In this document: positions 38,673 to 47,668 of the stretch, one piece after another | Layout: each line of letters opens with the position of its first letter | How positions within the stretch are numbered: position 1 is the first letter of the stretch | NCBI RefSeq assembly: GCF_003391395.1 | Contig: NZ_CP024190.1 | Span: 5,208,001-5,272,000, forward strand | Direction of reading: 5' to 3' | Length of the DNA: 64,000 nucleotides | DNA from: Mycobacterium marinum | GTDB lineage: Bacteria; Actinomycetota; Actinomycetes; Mycobacteriales; Mycobacteriaceae | Program-made: the position numbers and the translations under genes | The notes under the pieces: model-generated | The model's database searches: none | Told to the model about the DNA's origin: nothing | The model's input: only the letters and a program-made list of their open reading frames with translations

Positions 38673-40304
38673 TCAGTTGTGTACCTCGGTGACCTGGTAG
38701 ACGCCCTCCGCATAACCGGCCCTGATGGTCTTCTTGTCGTACTTACCCACACTGGTGCGCGGAACCTGATCGGCAAATGCCCACCGTTCGGGCAGCCACC
38801 ATCGAACCACCCGGTCCGCAAGGAACTTTCGCAGTTCCGCGGCGCTGACCGTGGCCCCCTCGCGGCGAACCACGACGGCCAGCGGCCGCTCCTGCCAGCG
38901 CTCGTCGGGGACGCCCACCACCGCGGCCTCGACCACATCGGGATGAGCGATCAGACAGTTCTCCAACTCCACCGAGGAGATCCATTCCCCGCCGGACTTG
39001 ATGACATCCTTGGCCCGGTCGGTCAACGTGATGAAGCCCAGCTCATCGATGCGCCCGACATCGCCGGTGCGCAGCCAGCCGGAATCGAACTTGGACTGGT
39101 CATAGCCCAGGTAGTAGGCGCCGGTGATCCACGGGCCGCGGACCTCTACCTCGCCCACGGCCTGGCCGTCGTTGGGCAGCGCCTCGCCGTTGTCGTCGAC
39201 GATCCTGGTTTCCACGCCGCACACCGGCTGGCCCTGCGTGGACCGGATCGCCCAGTGCCGGTCCGGCGGGGTTCCCGGCGGCGGCCAGGCCATGGTGGCC
39301 AACGGCGACGTTTCCGTCATCCCCCACAACTGCCGGATTTGGACGCCGTACTTTTCTTCGAACGTCCGCATCAGCGATTCCGGAACCGCCGAGCCACCGC
39401 AGGCCACCAGCCCCAACGAGGACACGTCGTGGCCGGGATTTTTCTCCAGGTAGTGCATGACGTCGTTCCAGATGGTCGGCACCGCGCCGGCCCGGGTGGG
39501 GCGCAGGTTCTCCACCATGTGAACTAGCGACCTGGCGTCGAGATGGCGGTCGGGTAGCACCAGATCCGCGCCGGCCATCAGCGCGGCGTAGGGCAGCCCC
39601 CAGGCGTTGGCATGAAACATCGGCACGATCGGCAGCACCCGATCGTTGGATCCCACGCCGATACCGTTTGCGGTACAGGTCGCCATCGAGTGTAAAAAGC
39701 TTGAACGATGGCTGTAGACAACGCCTTTCGGGTGTCCGGTGGTACCGCTGGTGTAACACATGGCGGCGGCGGAGTTCTCGTCGATGTGCGGCCAATCGAA
39801 CTCGGTCGATTGGCCGTCGAGCAGCTCGTCGTAGCGCAGCACGGTCTTGCCCGACTCTTCCAGCGCCGCGGTGTCTCCCTCCCCGACCGCGATTACCGTG
39901 TGCACGGTGCCGAGGTTGGGCAGCACCGGGGCCAGCAGGTTGGTCAAGGACAGGTCGACCAGGACCACCTGGTCTTCGGCCTCGTTGGCGACGTAGGCGA
40001 TCTGCTCGGCGAACAGCCGGATATTGAGGGTGTGCAGCACCGCCCCCATCGACGGCACCGCCAGGTAGGCCACCAGGTGTTCGGCGTTGTTCCACATGAA
40101 CGTGGCCACCCGCTGGTCACCGGAAATGCCCAGTCCGCGCAGCCCGTTTGCCAGTTGGGCGGCACGCTGTCCGACTTCGCGATAGGTGGTCTGACGATAG
40201 GCGTCACCTGTCGCGGTGATCACCTGTCGCGACCCGTGAACGCCACAGCCGTGGCGCATGATCGCGGTGATCGTCAGAGGAAAATCCTGCATCGTGCTGT
40301 ACAT
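38673..40304 (-). CDS. fadD14: Fatty-acid--CoA ligase
   Basis: A 543-residue ANL-superfamily acyl-CoA synthetase that activates a carboxylic acid through an acyl-adenylate and then forms the CoA thioester. Motif A3 is CYTSGTTGHPKGVVYSH, motif A5 is QLWGMTETSP, the A7/A8 region is GWLRTGDVGRIDELGFIT, and the terminal lysine is in TSVGKYDKKTIR. Length equals M. tuberculosis FadD14. Absence of a long linker insertion suggests an FACL rather than an FAAL. It is isolated between hairpins, with a ~120-bp gap to the beta-propeller gene. Confidence 0.93.
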   Translation of the reverse strand: MYSTMQDFPLTITAIMRHGCGVHGSRQVITATGDAYRQTTYREVGQRAAQLANGLRGLGISGDQRVATFMWNNAEHLVAYLAVPSMGAVLHTLNIRLFAEQIAYVANEAEDQVVLVDLSLTNLLAPVLPNLGTVHTVIAVGEGDTAALEESGKTVLRYDELLDGQSTEFDWPHIDENSAAAMCYTSGTTGHPKGVVYSHRSSFLHSMATCTANGIGVGSNDRVLPIVPMFHANAWGLPYAALMAGADLVLPDRHLDARSLVHMVENLRPTRAGAVPTIWNDVMHYLEKNPGHDVSSLGLVACGGSAVPESLMRTFEEKYGVQIRQLWGMTETSPLATMAWPPPGTPPDRHWAIRSTQGQPVCGVETRIVDDNGEALPNDGQAVGEVEVRGPWITGAYYLGYDQSKFDSGWLRTGDVGRIDELGFITLTDRAKDVIKSGGEWISSVELENCLIAHPDVVEAAVVGVPDERWQERPLAVVVRREGATVSAAELRKFLADRVVRWWLPERWAFADQVPRTSVGKYDKKTIRAGYAEGVYQVTEVHN

Positions 40305-40425
40305 CGATGTACCGCCTTACGGGTCCCGGCGCAGCACCGCCTCGTGTCGGCCTCCGGCGAATGCTATCGCCGCGCGCCACCATAAGAAACGGGCTCCCCC
40401 GCAGAACCGCGCCCAGCAGGGGCCG

Positions 40426-41625
40426 TTAGGCCAGCGCCGCCTCGAACTGCAGCAGCTCAGGCATGACCCAATCGGCCGACAAACCCTGGCACAGGGCGTT
40501 GTCGATGGCTGACACGCCCAGATCAACCAACGTCATGGTGACCGTTCCGGAATAGTCAGCGACGTACAGGCGGTCGCCGCCCGGGCTTTCGATCGCGGCG
40601 GACGGCTGGTTGACCCGCACAGTGCCGATGACATCCTGCGAGCGCGCGCTGAGCACGGTGACACGGTCCTCGCTCACCAGGTAGGCACGCTCGCCGTTGC
40701 CGCCGATGGAAAGCCGGGTGATCAGACCGCCGATCTCCTCGATCTTGCGGGTGCCGGTGATCTTGCGGGTGCGGGTGTCGACAACGTCGATCACCGCGCC
40801 GAAGTCGGCGCCGCAACTGGCGACGTAGGCGGTGGTGCCGTCGGGGCTGATCGCGACATCCCGAACCGAAGAGCCGATCTCAATCGTGTCGATGATGCGC
40901 AGATCGCGCGGGAACTGCTGCACGACAGATCCGGCCACGCCCTTGCCATTCCTGCCCCGCGAGCGCGCGCGTCCGCCGCGGACCGGATTGAGTTCGGACT
41001 CCGCGTGGGTTGCCACGACGATGAGCTGGCCGCCGGACGGTCCGTTGGCTCCGACGTAAACGCGTTGGCCGTCGGCGCTGACGCGGACACATTCGGTGGT
41101 GAGGCCGGACTTGGTAGCGATGTCGACCACATCGACACGGCCCGTTGCGGTGTCAAGAACAGCGATGTCGGCACCGCGAGCGCCGTTGCGGCTGGCGTAG
41201 ACGTACTTTCCATCCGAGCTGGCCGCCAGGTCACTGACGCTGAGCGCCAGCGGGTGGGTGGAGACGACGGCGTTGGTGGCGACATCGATCACGGCAATGG
41301 CGTCATACGCAGTCGAAACGGTGCTCACGTAGGCGCGGTTGGCGGCTGGGCCGCCCGTGGTGACCGCGAAAGCCTCATCGATGCCGGTGATGGTCTCCAC
41401 CACCCGGCAGGTGTCGGTGTCGATCACCGACACGCTGTTGTCGCCGTAGTTGGTCACCATCAGGCGACTGCCGTCGGGACTGATGCCGATGTCACCGATG
41501 GGCCCGTTGGCCACCGCAATCTCGACGGAGGTCGGGAAATCGGGTGCGGTACCCAACTCGAAGACCTGGACATCCCCGCCATCGCGATCATTCCAGCCGG
41601 TCTGCTGGCCGTTCACGTCGCTCAC
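40426..41625 (-). CDS. Seven-bladed beta-propeller protein (Rv1057-like)
   Basis: A 399-residue YVTN/WD-like beta-propeller with repeated blades of the form ISPDGSRLMVTNYGDNSVSV, ASSDGKYVYASRNG, SADGQRVYVGANG, ISPDGTTAYVASCG and GNGERAYLVSED. The M. tuberculosis homologue is known to respond to envelope stress through MprAB, TrcRS and SigE; whether that holds here cannot be read from the sequence. No signal peptide is evident. GTG at 41625 with AAAGG about 10 bp upstream is preferred to ATG at 41682. The upstream gap is unusually long and AT-rich. Confidence 0.85.
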   Translation of the reverse strand: MSDVNGQQTGWNDRDGGDVQVFELGTAPDFPTSVEIAVANGPIGDIGISPDGSRLMVTNYGDNSVSVIDTDTCRVVETITGIDEAFAVTTGGPAANRAYVSTVSTAYDAIAVIDVATNAVVSTHPLALSVSDLAASSDGKYVYASRNGARGADIAVLDTATGRVDVVDIATKSGLTTECVRVSADGQRVYVGANGPSGGQLIVVATHAESELNPVRGGRARSRGRNGKGVAGSVVQQFPRDLRIIDTIEIGSSVRDVAISPDGTTAYVASCGADFGAVIDVVDTRTRKITGTRKIEEIGGLITRLSIGGNGERAYLVSEDRVTVLSARSQDVIGTVRVNQPSAAIESPGGDRLYVADYSGTVTMTLVDLGVSAIDNALCQGLSADWVMPELLQFEAALA

Positions 41626-42019
41626 GCTGGCACCGCCTTTGCTGTTTTGAAAACTCCATGCGAGCGCCGTATATCGCGACAACCCTGTGCGATCCTCGGC
41701 GCCCGATCCAAACCGGATTTCAGCACCAAAAAGGCGCTGATCGACTGCTTTCGCCCGAGTCTAGCTCCTTAATTCTGGGTAAATAGATTTCAATTTTATT
41801 GCTGTTACCTATGTCACTCGGCCGCCTCAGCCAGCGCTCAGAATGCAATTCTGAATCATTTACACAGGGAATTCGCAGCAAACTTCCAAGGATAGCTTGA
41901 TCAGCTATTTTGTCACGTGTCGCCAACAGTCCAAATGCCCTGATCGCGGACGTCAAATAAGAATCTCTTATATTCCAACACCGGGAGAGGCAAATCTCAC
42001 ACCGTGCTTATGCTCAAAC
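41626..42019. promoter_or_regulatory. AT-rich upstream region of the beta-propeller gene
   Basis: Nearly 400 bp without a gene. The block 41760-41970 is clearly richer in A+T than the flanks, with TAAATAGATTTCAATTTTAT near 41780. This suits a regulated promoter for the minus-strand propeller gene; the homologous M. tuberculosis upstream region binds TrcR and MprA. I could not place a specific operator or sigma-factor motif. Confidence 0.4.
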
Positions 42020-42805
42020 CTAGCCAAAGTGTGTACGGGGCCGGGATAGGTTGACACCGTCGACACTAATGTCAAGTTTTTCGTTGTAAAACGCCACCAA
42101 CCCGGCGATTGCGGCAACGGCGGGCAACGGGTAGTGGTAGGTCCACGCCAGGTCCGGATGCACGCTGTCGCCCACCCGCACCGACCAATAGCCGGTGGTC
42201 GTCCCCTTGTAGGGGCACAACGTCTGGGTCGCGCTCGGTTCCAGATGCTCGAAGGCGACGTCGGTTGGATCGATGTAGTACCTGGTGGGCAGTCCGGTCT
42301 CGAACAGCAGCACGGGAGCGCCGGTATCGGCAAGCACGACACCGTCGAGTTCGACCCGGACATGTCGTTGCGAGCGCAGCGCGTCGACACGCGAGTAGGG
42401 ATTGCGCGGATGGCCATAGATCTGTTCGTCTTCCTCGAACCACCGCAGCACATCCCAGTCGAACCGCACGGTGCCCGCCACCGGACTCGCACCGTCGGCG
42501 TCGAACACCCGCGCGGCCGACGGATGGGTCTGCGTTGCCGCGGAGCCGACGACGGAGTACAGATGCGAGGCACCCAACTGGACCCGCTGCGCATGGTTCT
42601 CGTCCCTGAGGAACTCCGCTCGGACGTCGGCCAATGGCACGTAGTACGCGGGGTAGTACGGCACTTCCCACACGTAGCGAGCCTGTGTGGTGTCGAAGAC
42701 CAATTCGTGGCCCAGATAGCCGCGCACCCGGCGCGGCGCCGGCTCGATCCGTCCGCGGGCGGCCGCCATCTGGGGATAGTCGCGGTCTCCCATGTCGCTT
42801 GTCAT
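42020..42805 (-). CDS. DUF427 family protein (Rv1056-like)
   Basis: A 261-residue protein with two DUF427-like units. The first has ELVFDTTQARYVWEVPYYP and YYVPLADVRAEFL; the second has VRVELDGVVLADTGAPVLLFE, PTRYYIDPTDVAFEHLEPS and CPYKGTTTGYWSVRVGD, the most conserved part of the family. Biochemical function is not established. ATG at 42805, with another in-frame ATG at 42793. It is divergent from the nitroreductase-family gene. It marks the right end of the backbone shared with H37Rv in this window. Confidence 0.85.
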   Translation of the reverse strand: MTSDMGDRDYPQMAAARGRIEPAPRRVRGYLGHELVFDTTQARYVWEVPYYPAYYVPLADVRAEFLRDENHAQRVQLGASHLYSVVGSAATQTHPSAARVFDADGASPVAGTVRFDWDVLRWFEEDEQIYGHPRNPYSRVDALRSQRHVRVELDGVVLADTGAPVLLFETGLPTRYYIDPTDVAFEHLEPSATQTLCPYKGTTTGYWSVRVGDSVHPDLAWTYHYPLPAVAAIAGLVAFYNEKLDISVDGVNLSRPRTHFG

Positions 42806-42946
42806 GAGTTGTCCTTGATCATCGCAACGCTCCTTGCCTGCGGAGGACTCGACGCATCCGACCCATTCAACCTACGACGCCATAACCCCCGCGAACCCCC
42901 ACAAACCCCAATGTGGGCTCCGCTCCGATCGATTACTGTGCTACTC

Positions 42947-43459
42947 GTGGCGTTTCGCAGGTACAGCCCGCGGCGTGGGCGACGGTTGCGACTCGATGAG
43001 GCGCTGCTGGAGCGCGTCCTGATGACCCGGGTGGGCTACGTCGTCATGCTCCGCGTTGCCCCACCCATCGACAAGGCGCTGATCCCACGGACCGGCGGCC
43101 GGCTGAGCTTCGGGGGCTGGAACAAAGTAGGCCTGCTCACCTCGACGGGCGCCAAGTCCGGCCAGCCCCGGGTGCATCCCCTGGCATTGATCGAGGACTC
43201 CGACGGACTGTTGGCCATCGGGTCCAACTACGGGCGTCCCAACCATCCCGCGTGGAGTGCCAACTTGCTGGCACACCCCGAGTGCACGGTGCAGTTCAAA
43301 GGGCCGCCCGGGCCGTACCGGGCCGAACTGCTCACCGGCGATGCGCGCGCGGCGGCGTGGGCCAGCGCCACGGACTTCTACGCCGGCTACGAGGGTTATC
43401 GCAGCAGCTGCGCGCCCCGCGAGATCCGGGTTTTTCGCCTTCGCCCGGTGGCGGGCTGA
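42947..43459 (+). CDS. F420-dependent nitroreductase (Ddn/DUF385) family protein
   Basis: A ~170-residue flavin/deazaflavin-dependent nitroreductase-like split barrel. GLLTSTGAKSGQPRVHPLAL is the family signature that contacts cofactor F420 (TTGRKSGxxR type), followed by GSNYGRPNHPAWSANLLAHP, equally typical of Ddn relatives. These enzymes reduce quinones or nitro compounds with F420H2, or bind lipids. The start is uncertain: GTG at 42947 is used, but ATG at 42911 would add 12 residues; neither has a clear Shine-Dalgarno. It converges with the phytase-like gene 19 bp away. Confidence 0.85.
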   Translation: MAFRRYSPRRGRRLRLDEALLERVLMTRVGYVVMLRVAPPIDKALIPRTGGRLSFGGWNKVGLLTSTGAKSGQPRVHPLALIEDSDGLLAIGSNYGRPNHPAWSANLLAHPECTVQFKGPPGPYRAELLTGDARAAAWASATDFYAGYEGYRSSCAPREIRVFRLRPVAG

Positions 43460-43478
43460 GCGCTCCGGTCCACCGCGC

Positions 43479-45080
43479 TCAACCGACCCTGATGGAGACC
43501 GTCACCGATTCGGTCTTCGCCGGCAGCTGGGTCGTGTCGACGATGAGAATCTCGCCATTGTCTTGGGAACCGTTGGGCAACATCTTGGGCTCGAGCCGCA
43601 TGGGTGGCGTGTCCGAGGCCAACCCGGCCAGCCCGAAATCGCTGTCATTTGCCATGATCAGCGTCTTGCCGCCGTCCGGGGTGATCAGGCCTTCGATCTT
43701 GTCGTGCCCGAAGAAGTCACCGTTGGGACTCAGCGTGCGCACCAGGGATCCGAGATCGAGTTTGAGGGTCTTCGACGCCACCGTGATGCCGGCGGCCTTG
43801 AGCTTGGCGACGGCGTCGGCGTCGGTACTGACGCCCACCGCGGTTTCGATCGGAACACCGTCGATGAGCAAGCCGCCGGCGTCCGCCTGATACACCGCAC
43901 CGGGCACCGTCGAGCGGGGTCCGACGTCGGTGGCGTCGGCGGTATCCACCAGGTAGATCTTCTTGTTTCCCTTGGGCGCCGGCTCGTTGTCGCGCTCGTC
44001 GACCAGGAACGTGGTGGCGCTCAGCGCGGTGATATCGGAGACAGCGACCTTCGTCTGCTGGGGATTGTCCAGCGGATACAGGTATTCGTGGGCGTTTCTG
44101 GGGTCAATGAGGTTGACGGTCACGATGCGCACGATCGGGACCGACTTGGCCGGGCCGGCCAGCTCGGGCGTCTGGATGGCCGACTGCATGATCCCCACCA
44201 GCGTGGAACCGTCCGGGGTGATGGTCAGACCCTCGATGCCGCGGTTGGGGCTGCGCAGTGACAGCTCCCGGGGCAGCGTCCCGTCAAACGGTGAAAAGCG
44301 TTCCAGCTCTTTGCCGTTGTCGTCGAAGTGGATGAGGTAGGGACCGTACTCGTCGGATACCCAGAAGCTGCCGTCGTACATGGCGACCAGCCCCTCGGGG
44401 TCCACGCCGTAATCGGAAGGCGGCAGCGGCGTTGCGTTGAGGTCTACCAGGGCCTCCCCGGTATTCGCCTGCGGGGACACCAGTCCGAGCATCGGACGTC
44501 CGGCCGGACCGTGCAGCGTGATGATTCGCTCCACCGTTGCCACGCCATCGGCGAGTTTGAGCTTGGCGATGTGCGGGTGGAATTCGGGTACCGGGAGCAC
44601 CTTTTCATTCGGGGTACGCCCGTCGACGTTGGGACCGCGGTCGGTGATGCCATAGATTTCATCGGCACTGCCCGGCACCGCGGCGATTCCCGATCCGTGT
44701 GCACTGGCCTTGATCGCGACGCCGCCGACGGTGGCCAGCGGCAGTTGGTCCTCGGCGAAGAGCTTGACCGCGTGGCTAACCGTGACGGCGAGTTCATCGG
44801 TACCGGTGAAGCCCGGGTCGGGGGTGTAGATCATGGCACCGTTTTCGCCGTGGGCGATGCGGCCGTGCGCGGGTTTGCCGAACGCCACCGGTGTCACGCC
44901 GTGGGTGGCCGCCAACATCCGGCCCGGTGAGATCGCCAACGCTGTGCCGGTTGCGGTACTCAAGTCCATGTTGCCCGCATACGCGGCGGTGGGATCTGAG
45001 GTGCTCGACGAGCAGGCTGTCAGCGCAATCGACAACCCAACCGTCGCTACCCATCGTCTCGCCATAAATGCCATACGCAT
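43479..45080 (-). CDS. Phytase-like esterase-domain lipoprotein
   Basis: A 533-residue lipoprotein. The signal peptide RRWVATVGLSIALTAC ends in a lipobox whose Cys would be lipidated. A small Ig-like unit follows (GRIAHGENGAMIYTPDPGFTG). The main part is a phytase-like esterase beta-propeller: DEIYGITDRGPNVDGRTP, DYGVDPEGLVAMYDGSFWVS, DEYGPYLIHFDDNGKEL, NRGIEGLTITPDGSTLVG and HDKIEGLITPDGGKTLIMAN. Family members hydrolyse phosphate esters or are of unknown activity. It is third in the run tetR, membrane protein, this gene. The start could also be one of the two ATGs just inside. Confidence 0.87.
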   Translation of the reverse strand: MRMAFMARRWVATVGLSIALTACSSSTSDPTAAYAGNMDLSTATGTALAISPGRMLAATHGVTPVAFGKPAHGRIAHGENGAMIYTPDPGFTGTDELAVTVSHAVKLFAEDQLPLATVGGVAIKASAHGSGIAAVPGSADEIYGITDRGPNVDGRTPNEKVLPVPEFHPHIAKLKLADGVATVERIITLHGPAGRPMLGLVSPQANTGEALVDLNATPLPPSDYGVDPEGLVAMYDGSFWVSDEYGPYLIHFDDNGKELERFSPFDGTLPRELSLRSPNRGIEGLTITPDGSTLVGIMQSAIQTPELAGPAKSVPIVRIVTVNLIDPRNAHEYLYPLDNPQQTKVAVSDITALSATTFLVDERDNEPAPKGNKKIYLVDTADATDVGPRSTVPGAVYQADAGGLLIDGVPIETAVGVSTDADAVAKLKAAGITVASKTLKLDLGSLVRTLSPNGDFFGHDKIEGLITPDGGKTLIMANDSDFGLAGLASDTPPMRLEPKMLPNGSQDNGEILIVDTTQLPAKTESVTVSIRVG

Positions 45081-45124
45081 GATTTAGCAGGAAAAGTTGT
45101 AGTGCGGGTGTACGGAGGCCGGCG

Positions 45125-45907
45125 CTAGCGCCGCTTGTCACGCACTTTATAGGTTGAGGGCCAGGATTTGCGCGCCTCGTCGCCGGTCAGGGGTGTCCCC
45201 ATCCCGCCGACCTTCACGTTGTAGGCCTCCTTACCCGGACCGACTTCCCGGTTGGCGTGTTCTTGGGCAAGGTAGTACAGCTCGTCGATGGTCGCTTCGT
45301 CGTAAGCGACGAATGAGGTCTCCCGGACAACTTCGTCGATGCCGGCAAGCATCCGGGTGGGCAGCAACTGAGAAGCCAGCGCCGCCAAACCCAGCAGCGA
45401 CACCGGAATGACCCAGTAGCACATGAACGACACCGGGGTCTTGGTGTCAAGGATGGTGGCGTCACTTTCCACGATCGGCGGAACCAGTGATGAGAGCGTC
45501 ATACCGGCGAACGCGGCAACCCAGATCCAGGTCAGGATCATCGTCATTCGCTTGAACAACTCGGTGTTGACCACGTCGGAGGGCAATTCGGCGGCCGCGT
45601 ATTCGCGCACAAGCGGTTTGCCCATCAGTACTCCGAGAACAGCGACCAGGAAGATGCCGAAGTTACTCACCGCCACGATCCATCGCGCCAGAAACACCTC
45701 GCTGAGTGCGAATGTCAGCACGGTCAGCACTGAAAATGTTGCGACAGAACCTATTTCGACGGTGCGCCCGGGCTTTTGAGTGGAGCGCCCTACCGCCAGC
45801 ACCGCCAGGGCAATCAACAGCGCGACCGCGACCGCCGTCTCGAAAGGGACATTGCCGACCAACACCCAGTAAACCAGCCACGGCGAAAACCCGAAGAGCA
45901 TACCCAC
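45125..45907 (-). CDS. Multi-pass membrane protein of unknown function
   Basis: An approximately 260-residue protein with about six membrane helices: MLFGFSPWLVYWVLVG, AVAVALLIALAVLAVG, TFSVLTVLTFALSEVF, VAVSNFGIFLVAVLGVLMG, MTMILTWIWVAAFAGMTLSS and YWVIPVSLLGLAALASQLL. A cytoplasmic C-terminal tail ends AYNVKVGGMGTPLTGDEARK. No transporter or enzyme motif is recognised. The start is uncertain: GTG at 45907 is used; a TTG at 45991, inside the tetR end, would extend the protein by 28 residues and couple it to tetR. The tight spacing implies an operon with tetR and the phytase-like lipoprotein. Confidence 0.7.
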   Translation of the reverse strand: MGMLFGFSPWLVYWVLVGNVPFETAVAVALLIALAVLAVGRSTQKPGRTVEIGSVATFSVLTVLTFALSEVFLARWIVAVSNFGIFLVAVLGVLMGKPLVREYAAAELPSDVVNTELFKRMTMILTWIWVAAFAGMTLSSLVPPIVESDATILDTKTPVSFMCYWVIPVSLLGLAALASQLLPTRMLAGIDEVVRETSFVAYDEATIDELYYLAQEHANREVGPGKEAYNVKVGGMGTPLTGDEARKSWPSTYKVRDKRR

Positions 45908-45983
45908 GATGGCCCAGTGTATGGCCGCACGGGCGCACCGCAGCGATGCGCCGCCGCGCGCGACACGGGGAAGTTGCCTCGGC

Positions 45984-46640
45984 TCAGACAAACACCGACA
46001 CCGCGTCGGGCGGGGACGCGACAATCGCGGGCAGCACGAAGGTCCGGACATAGCGACGGACCGTCGCGGGGTCATCCGACCCCGGTATCACGTTCATCAG
46101 CAGCGACAGTGCTACCCCGAGGATGTATCGCCCGACATCACCGGGTTCCAAGCCCACTCGCAACCGGTCCCGGAATAGGACGAACACCTGCTCGTAGAGG
46201 CCGGCCACCTTCCCACACAACACCGGGGAGTTGGCCAGCAAACTGGCGACGCCGTGCTCGGCTCCCATGGACAGCAACTCGAGCAGGGGATCACGACTGA
46301 CCACCGTGGTCACAAAAACCAATGACTCGGTGATCAGGGCGGCAACGTCGTCCGTGGGCATCAGGTCATCAACCACTCGTGCGACATAGCGATCCATCAC
46401 CTGAACCGCAACCGCGACCACCAACTCATCACGCCCACCGAAATGCCGATAGAGCACAGCGCGTGAGACGCCCGCCCGCTTGGCAACCTCCGCCATGGTG
46501 ATATCCAGACCATTTCCGGCAAAGCAACGCTCGGCCGTTTGCACCAGCAGACGACGCGCCTGCTCCGGGGTATTGCCGCCCCCCGCGGGCCGGCCGCGTC
46601 GCCGCACGCCGGATTCTCCGGCTGGAACTTTAGTTGACAT
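45984..46640 (-). CDS. TetR-family transcriptional regulator
   Basis: A 218-residue TetR regulator. The helix-turn-helix is in residues about 30-75: RRLLVQTAERCFAGNGLDIT, MAEVAKRAGVSRAVLYRHFG, GRDELVVAVAVQVM. The C-terminal ligand domain is alpha-helical and hydrophobic. It is divergent from the Coq4-family gene with only 28 bp between the two start codons, and it leads the minus-strand genes for a membrane protein and a phytase-like lipoprotein, so it probably controls both directions. The ligand is unknown. Confidence 0.92.
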   Translation of the reverse strand: MSTKVPAGESGVRRRGRPAGGGNTPEQARRLLVQTAERCFAGNGLDITMAEVAKRAGVSRAVLYRHFGGRDELVVAVAVQVMDRYVARVVDDLMPTDDVAALITESLVFVTTVVSRDPLLELLSMGAEHGVASLLANSPVLCGKVAGLYEQVFVLFRDRLRVGLEPGDVGRYILGVALSLLMNVIPGSDDPATVRRYVRTFVLPAIVASPPDAVSVFV

Positions 46641-46655
46641 CGATTACAGTATGTC
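46636..46655. promoter_or_regulatory. Putative TetR operator between tetR and the Coq4-family gene
   Basis: GACAT and ATGTC form an interrupted inverted repeat (5-bp arms, 10-bp spacer) that overlaps the tetR start codon in the 28-bp divergent gap. The position fits autoregulation, but arms this short are weak evidence. Confidence 0.3.
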
Positions 46656-46668
46656 TATTATTTGGTAG

Positions 46669-47472
46669 ATGGCTATCCCGTCCACAACGGCACGGTACGG
46701 GCAGATGCGGACCGGTGTTCGCGCACTGGGCCACGTGTTCGGCCTTCGGTTCAATCACGACCAGGTATTCGAAGCCGTGATCGCCTTCGGCTACCCGGCC
46801 CTGCAGCGCGAGTTCGACAAACTCGCCCGACTCCCGCAGGGACGCCGGCTGCTCGAGACAAAGCCCGACCTGATGGCGCGACTCGGTGACGACGACTACC
46901 TGGCTACGTTGCCGCCGGGCTCACTCGGCGCCGCCTATCGCGATTTCCTGCGTCAACACCGCCTCGATGCGGGGGTATTCGATGCCCGCGACGTCATCGA
47001 GCCGGTCATCGAACGCAATGGCTGGGACCCCGACTTCGGCTACATGATCAAGCGGGGCACCGTCTTGCATGACATGTTCCACGTGCTGGGCGGCTACGGA
47101 CCCGACCTGGGCGGCGAGATCGGCAACCTGGGCCTGCATCACGGCCAGCTTGGAAAGTGCCGAACCACAGCGATTTTCGGATTCATCGCGTGCGCGGTGG
47201 TACGCGGCGGCTCATGGCGGCGCAAACGCGAGTTCTGGCGCCAGGCGGTAGCACGCGGGCGGGCCGCGCAGAACCTGATGGCGGCCCCCTACGAAGAGCT
47301 CCTGGACCGACCGCTGGCCGAGGTCCGCGCGGCGCTGGGCATCGCGGCATCGGAGAGCGCACATCCGGCCGGCCACTTCTTCACCAGATGGCAGCTACCT
47401 ACCGGCACCGCCTCCGCCCCCTTCGAGCCCTGGGACTATCAGACCGCGGCGGTCGGCGCCGCGCGCCATTGA
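46669..47472 (+). CDS. Coq4-family protein
   Basis: A 267-residue protein of the Coq4 family. The diagnostic metal motif H-D-x2-H-x11-E is present as LHDMFHVLGGYGPDLGGE (His134, Asp135, His138, Glu150), followed by the second conserved stretch HHGQLGKCRTTAIFGF. In organisms with ubiquinone, Coq4 acts on the quinone ring at carbon 1. Mycobacteria use menaquinone, so the substrate here must differ. ATG at 46669 lies 28 bp from the divergent tetR start. The neighbouring betaine operon begins about 200 bp downstream but has its own promoter-like sequence. Confidence 0.82.
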   Translation: MAIPSTTARYGQMRTGVRALGHVFGLRFNHDQVFEAVIAFGYPALQREFDKLARLPQGRRLLETKPDLMARLGDDDYLATLPPGSLGAAYRDFLRQHRLDAGVFDARDVIEPVIERNGWDPDFGYMIKRGTVLHDMFHVLGGYGPDLGGEIGNLGLHHGQLGKCRTTAIFGFIACAVVRGGSWRRKREFWRQAVARGRAAQNLMAAPYEELLDRPLAEVRAALGIAASESAHPAGHFFTRWQLPTGTASAPFEPWDYQTAAVGAARH

Positions 47473-47582
47473 TCGATTCGCAACCCCGACCGGTAAGCCT
47501 CCGATAGCCGCACCGGGAGACGGCTGGGGCCAGCCAATGCCGCGGCCCCGCCCGCGCCGTTTCCGGGTCCCTTCGTGTCCGC

Positions 47583-47648
47583 TTGACAGCGGCCGCGCCA
47601 GACCTCACCATGTTGCGCATTACAAAACTTGTTCCGCATTACGGAACA
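47583..47648 (+). promoter_or_regulatory. Promoter and tandem operator sites of the betaine operon
   Basis: TTGACA at 47583-47588 is a perfect -35 hexamer, with a weak -10 (CACCAT) 17 bp on. Directly after it, TGTTCCGCATTACGGAACA (47630-47648) is a 19-bp inverted repeat with 7-bp perfect arms. TGTTGCGCATTACAAAACT (47611-47629) is a degenerate copy matching 15 of 19 positions and immediately adjacent. The form resembles operators of IclR-family repressors; the operon ends with an iclR gene. Placement just downstream of the promoter implies repression. Confidence 0.65.
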
Positions 47649-47668
47649 TAGTGCAAGTGGGTGGCGTT

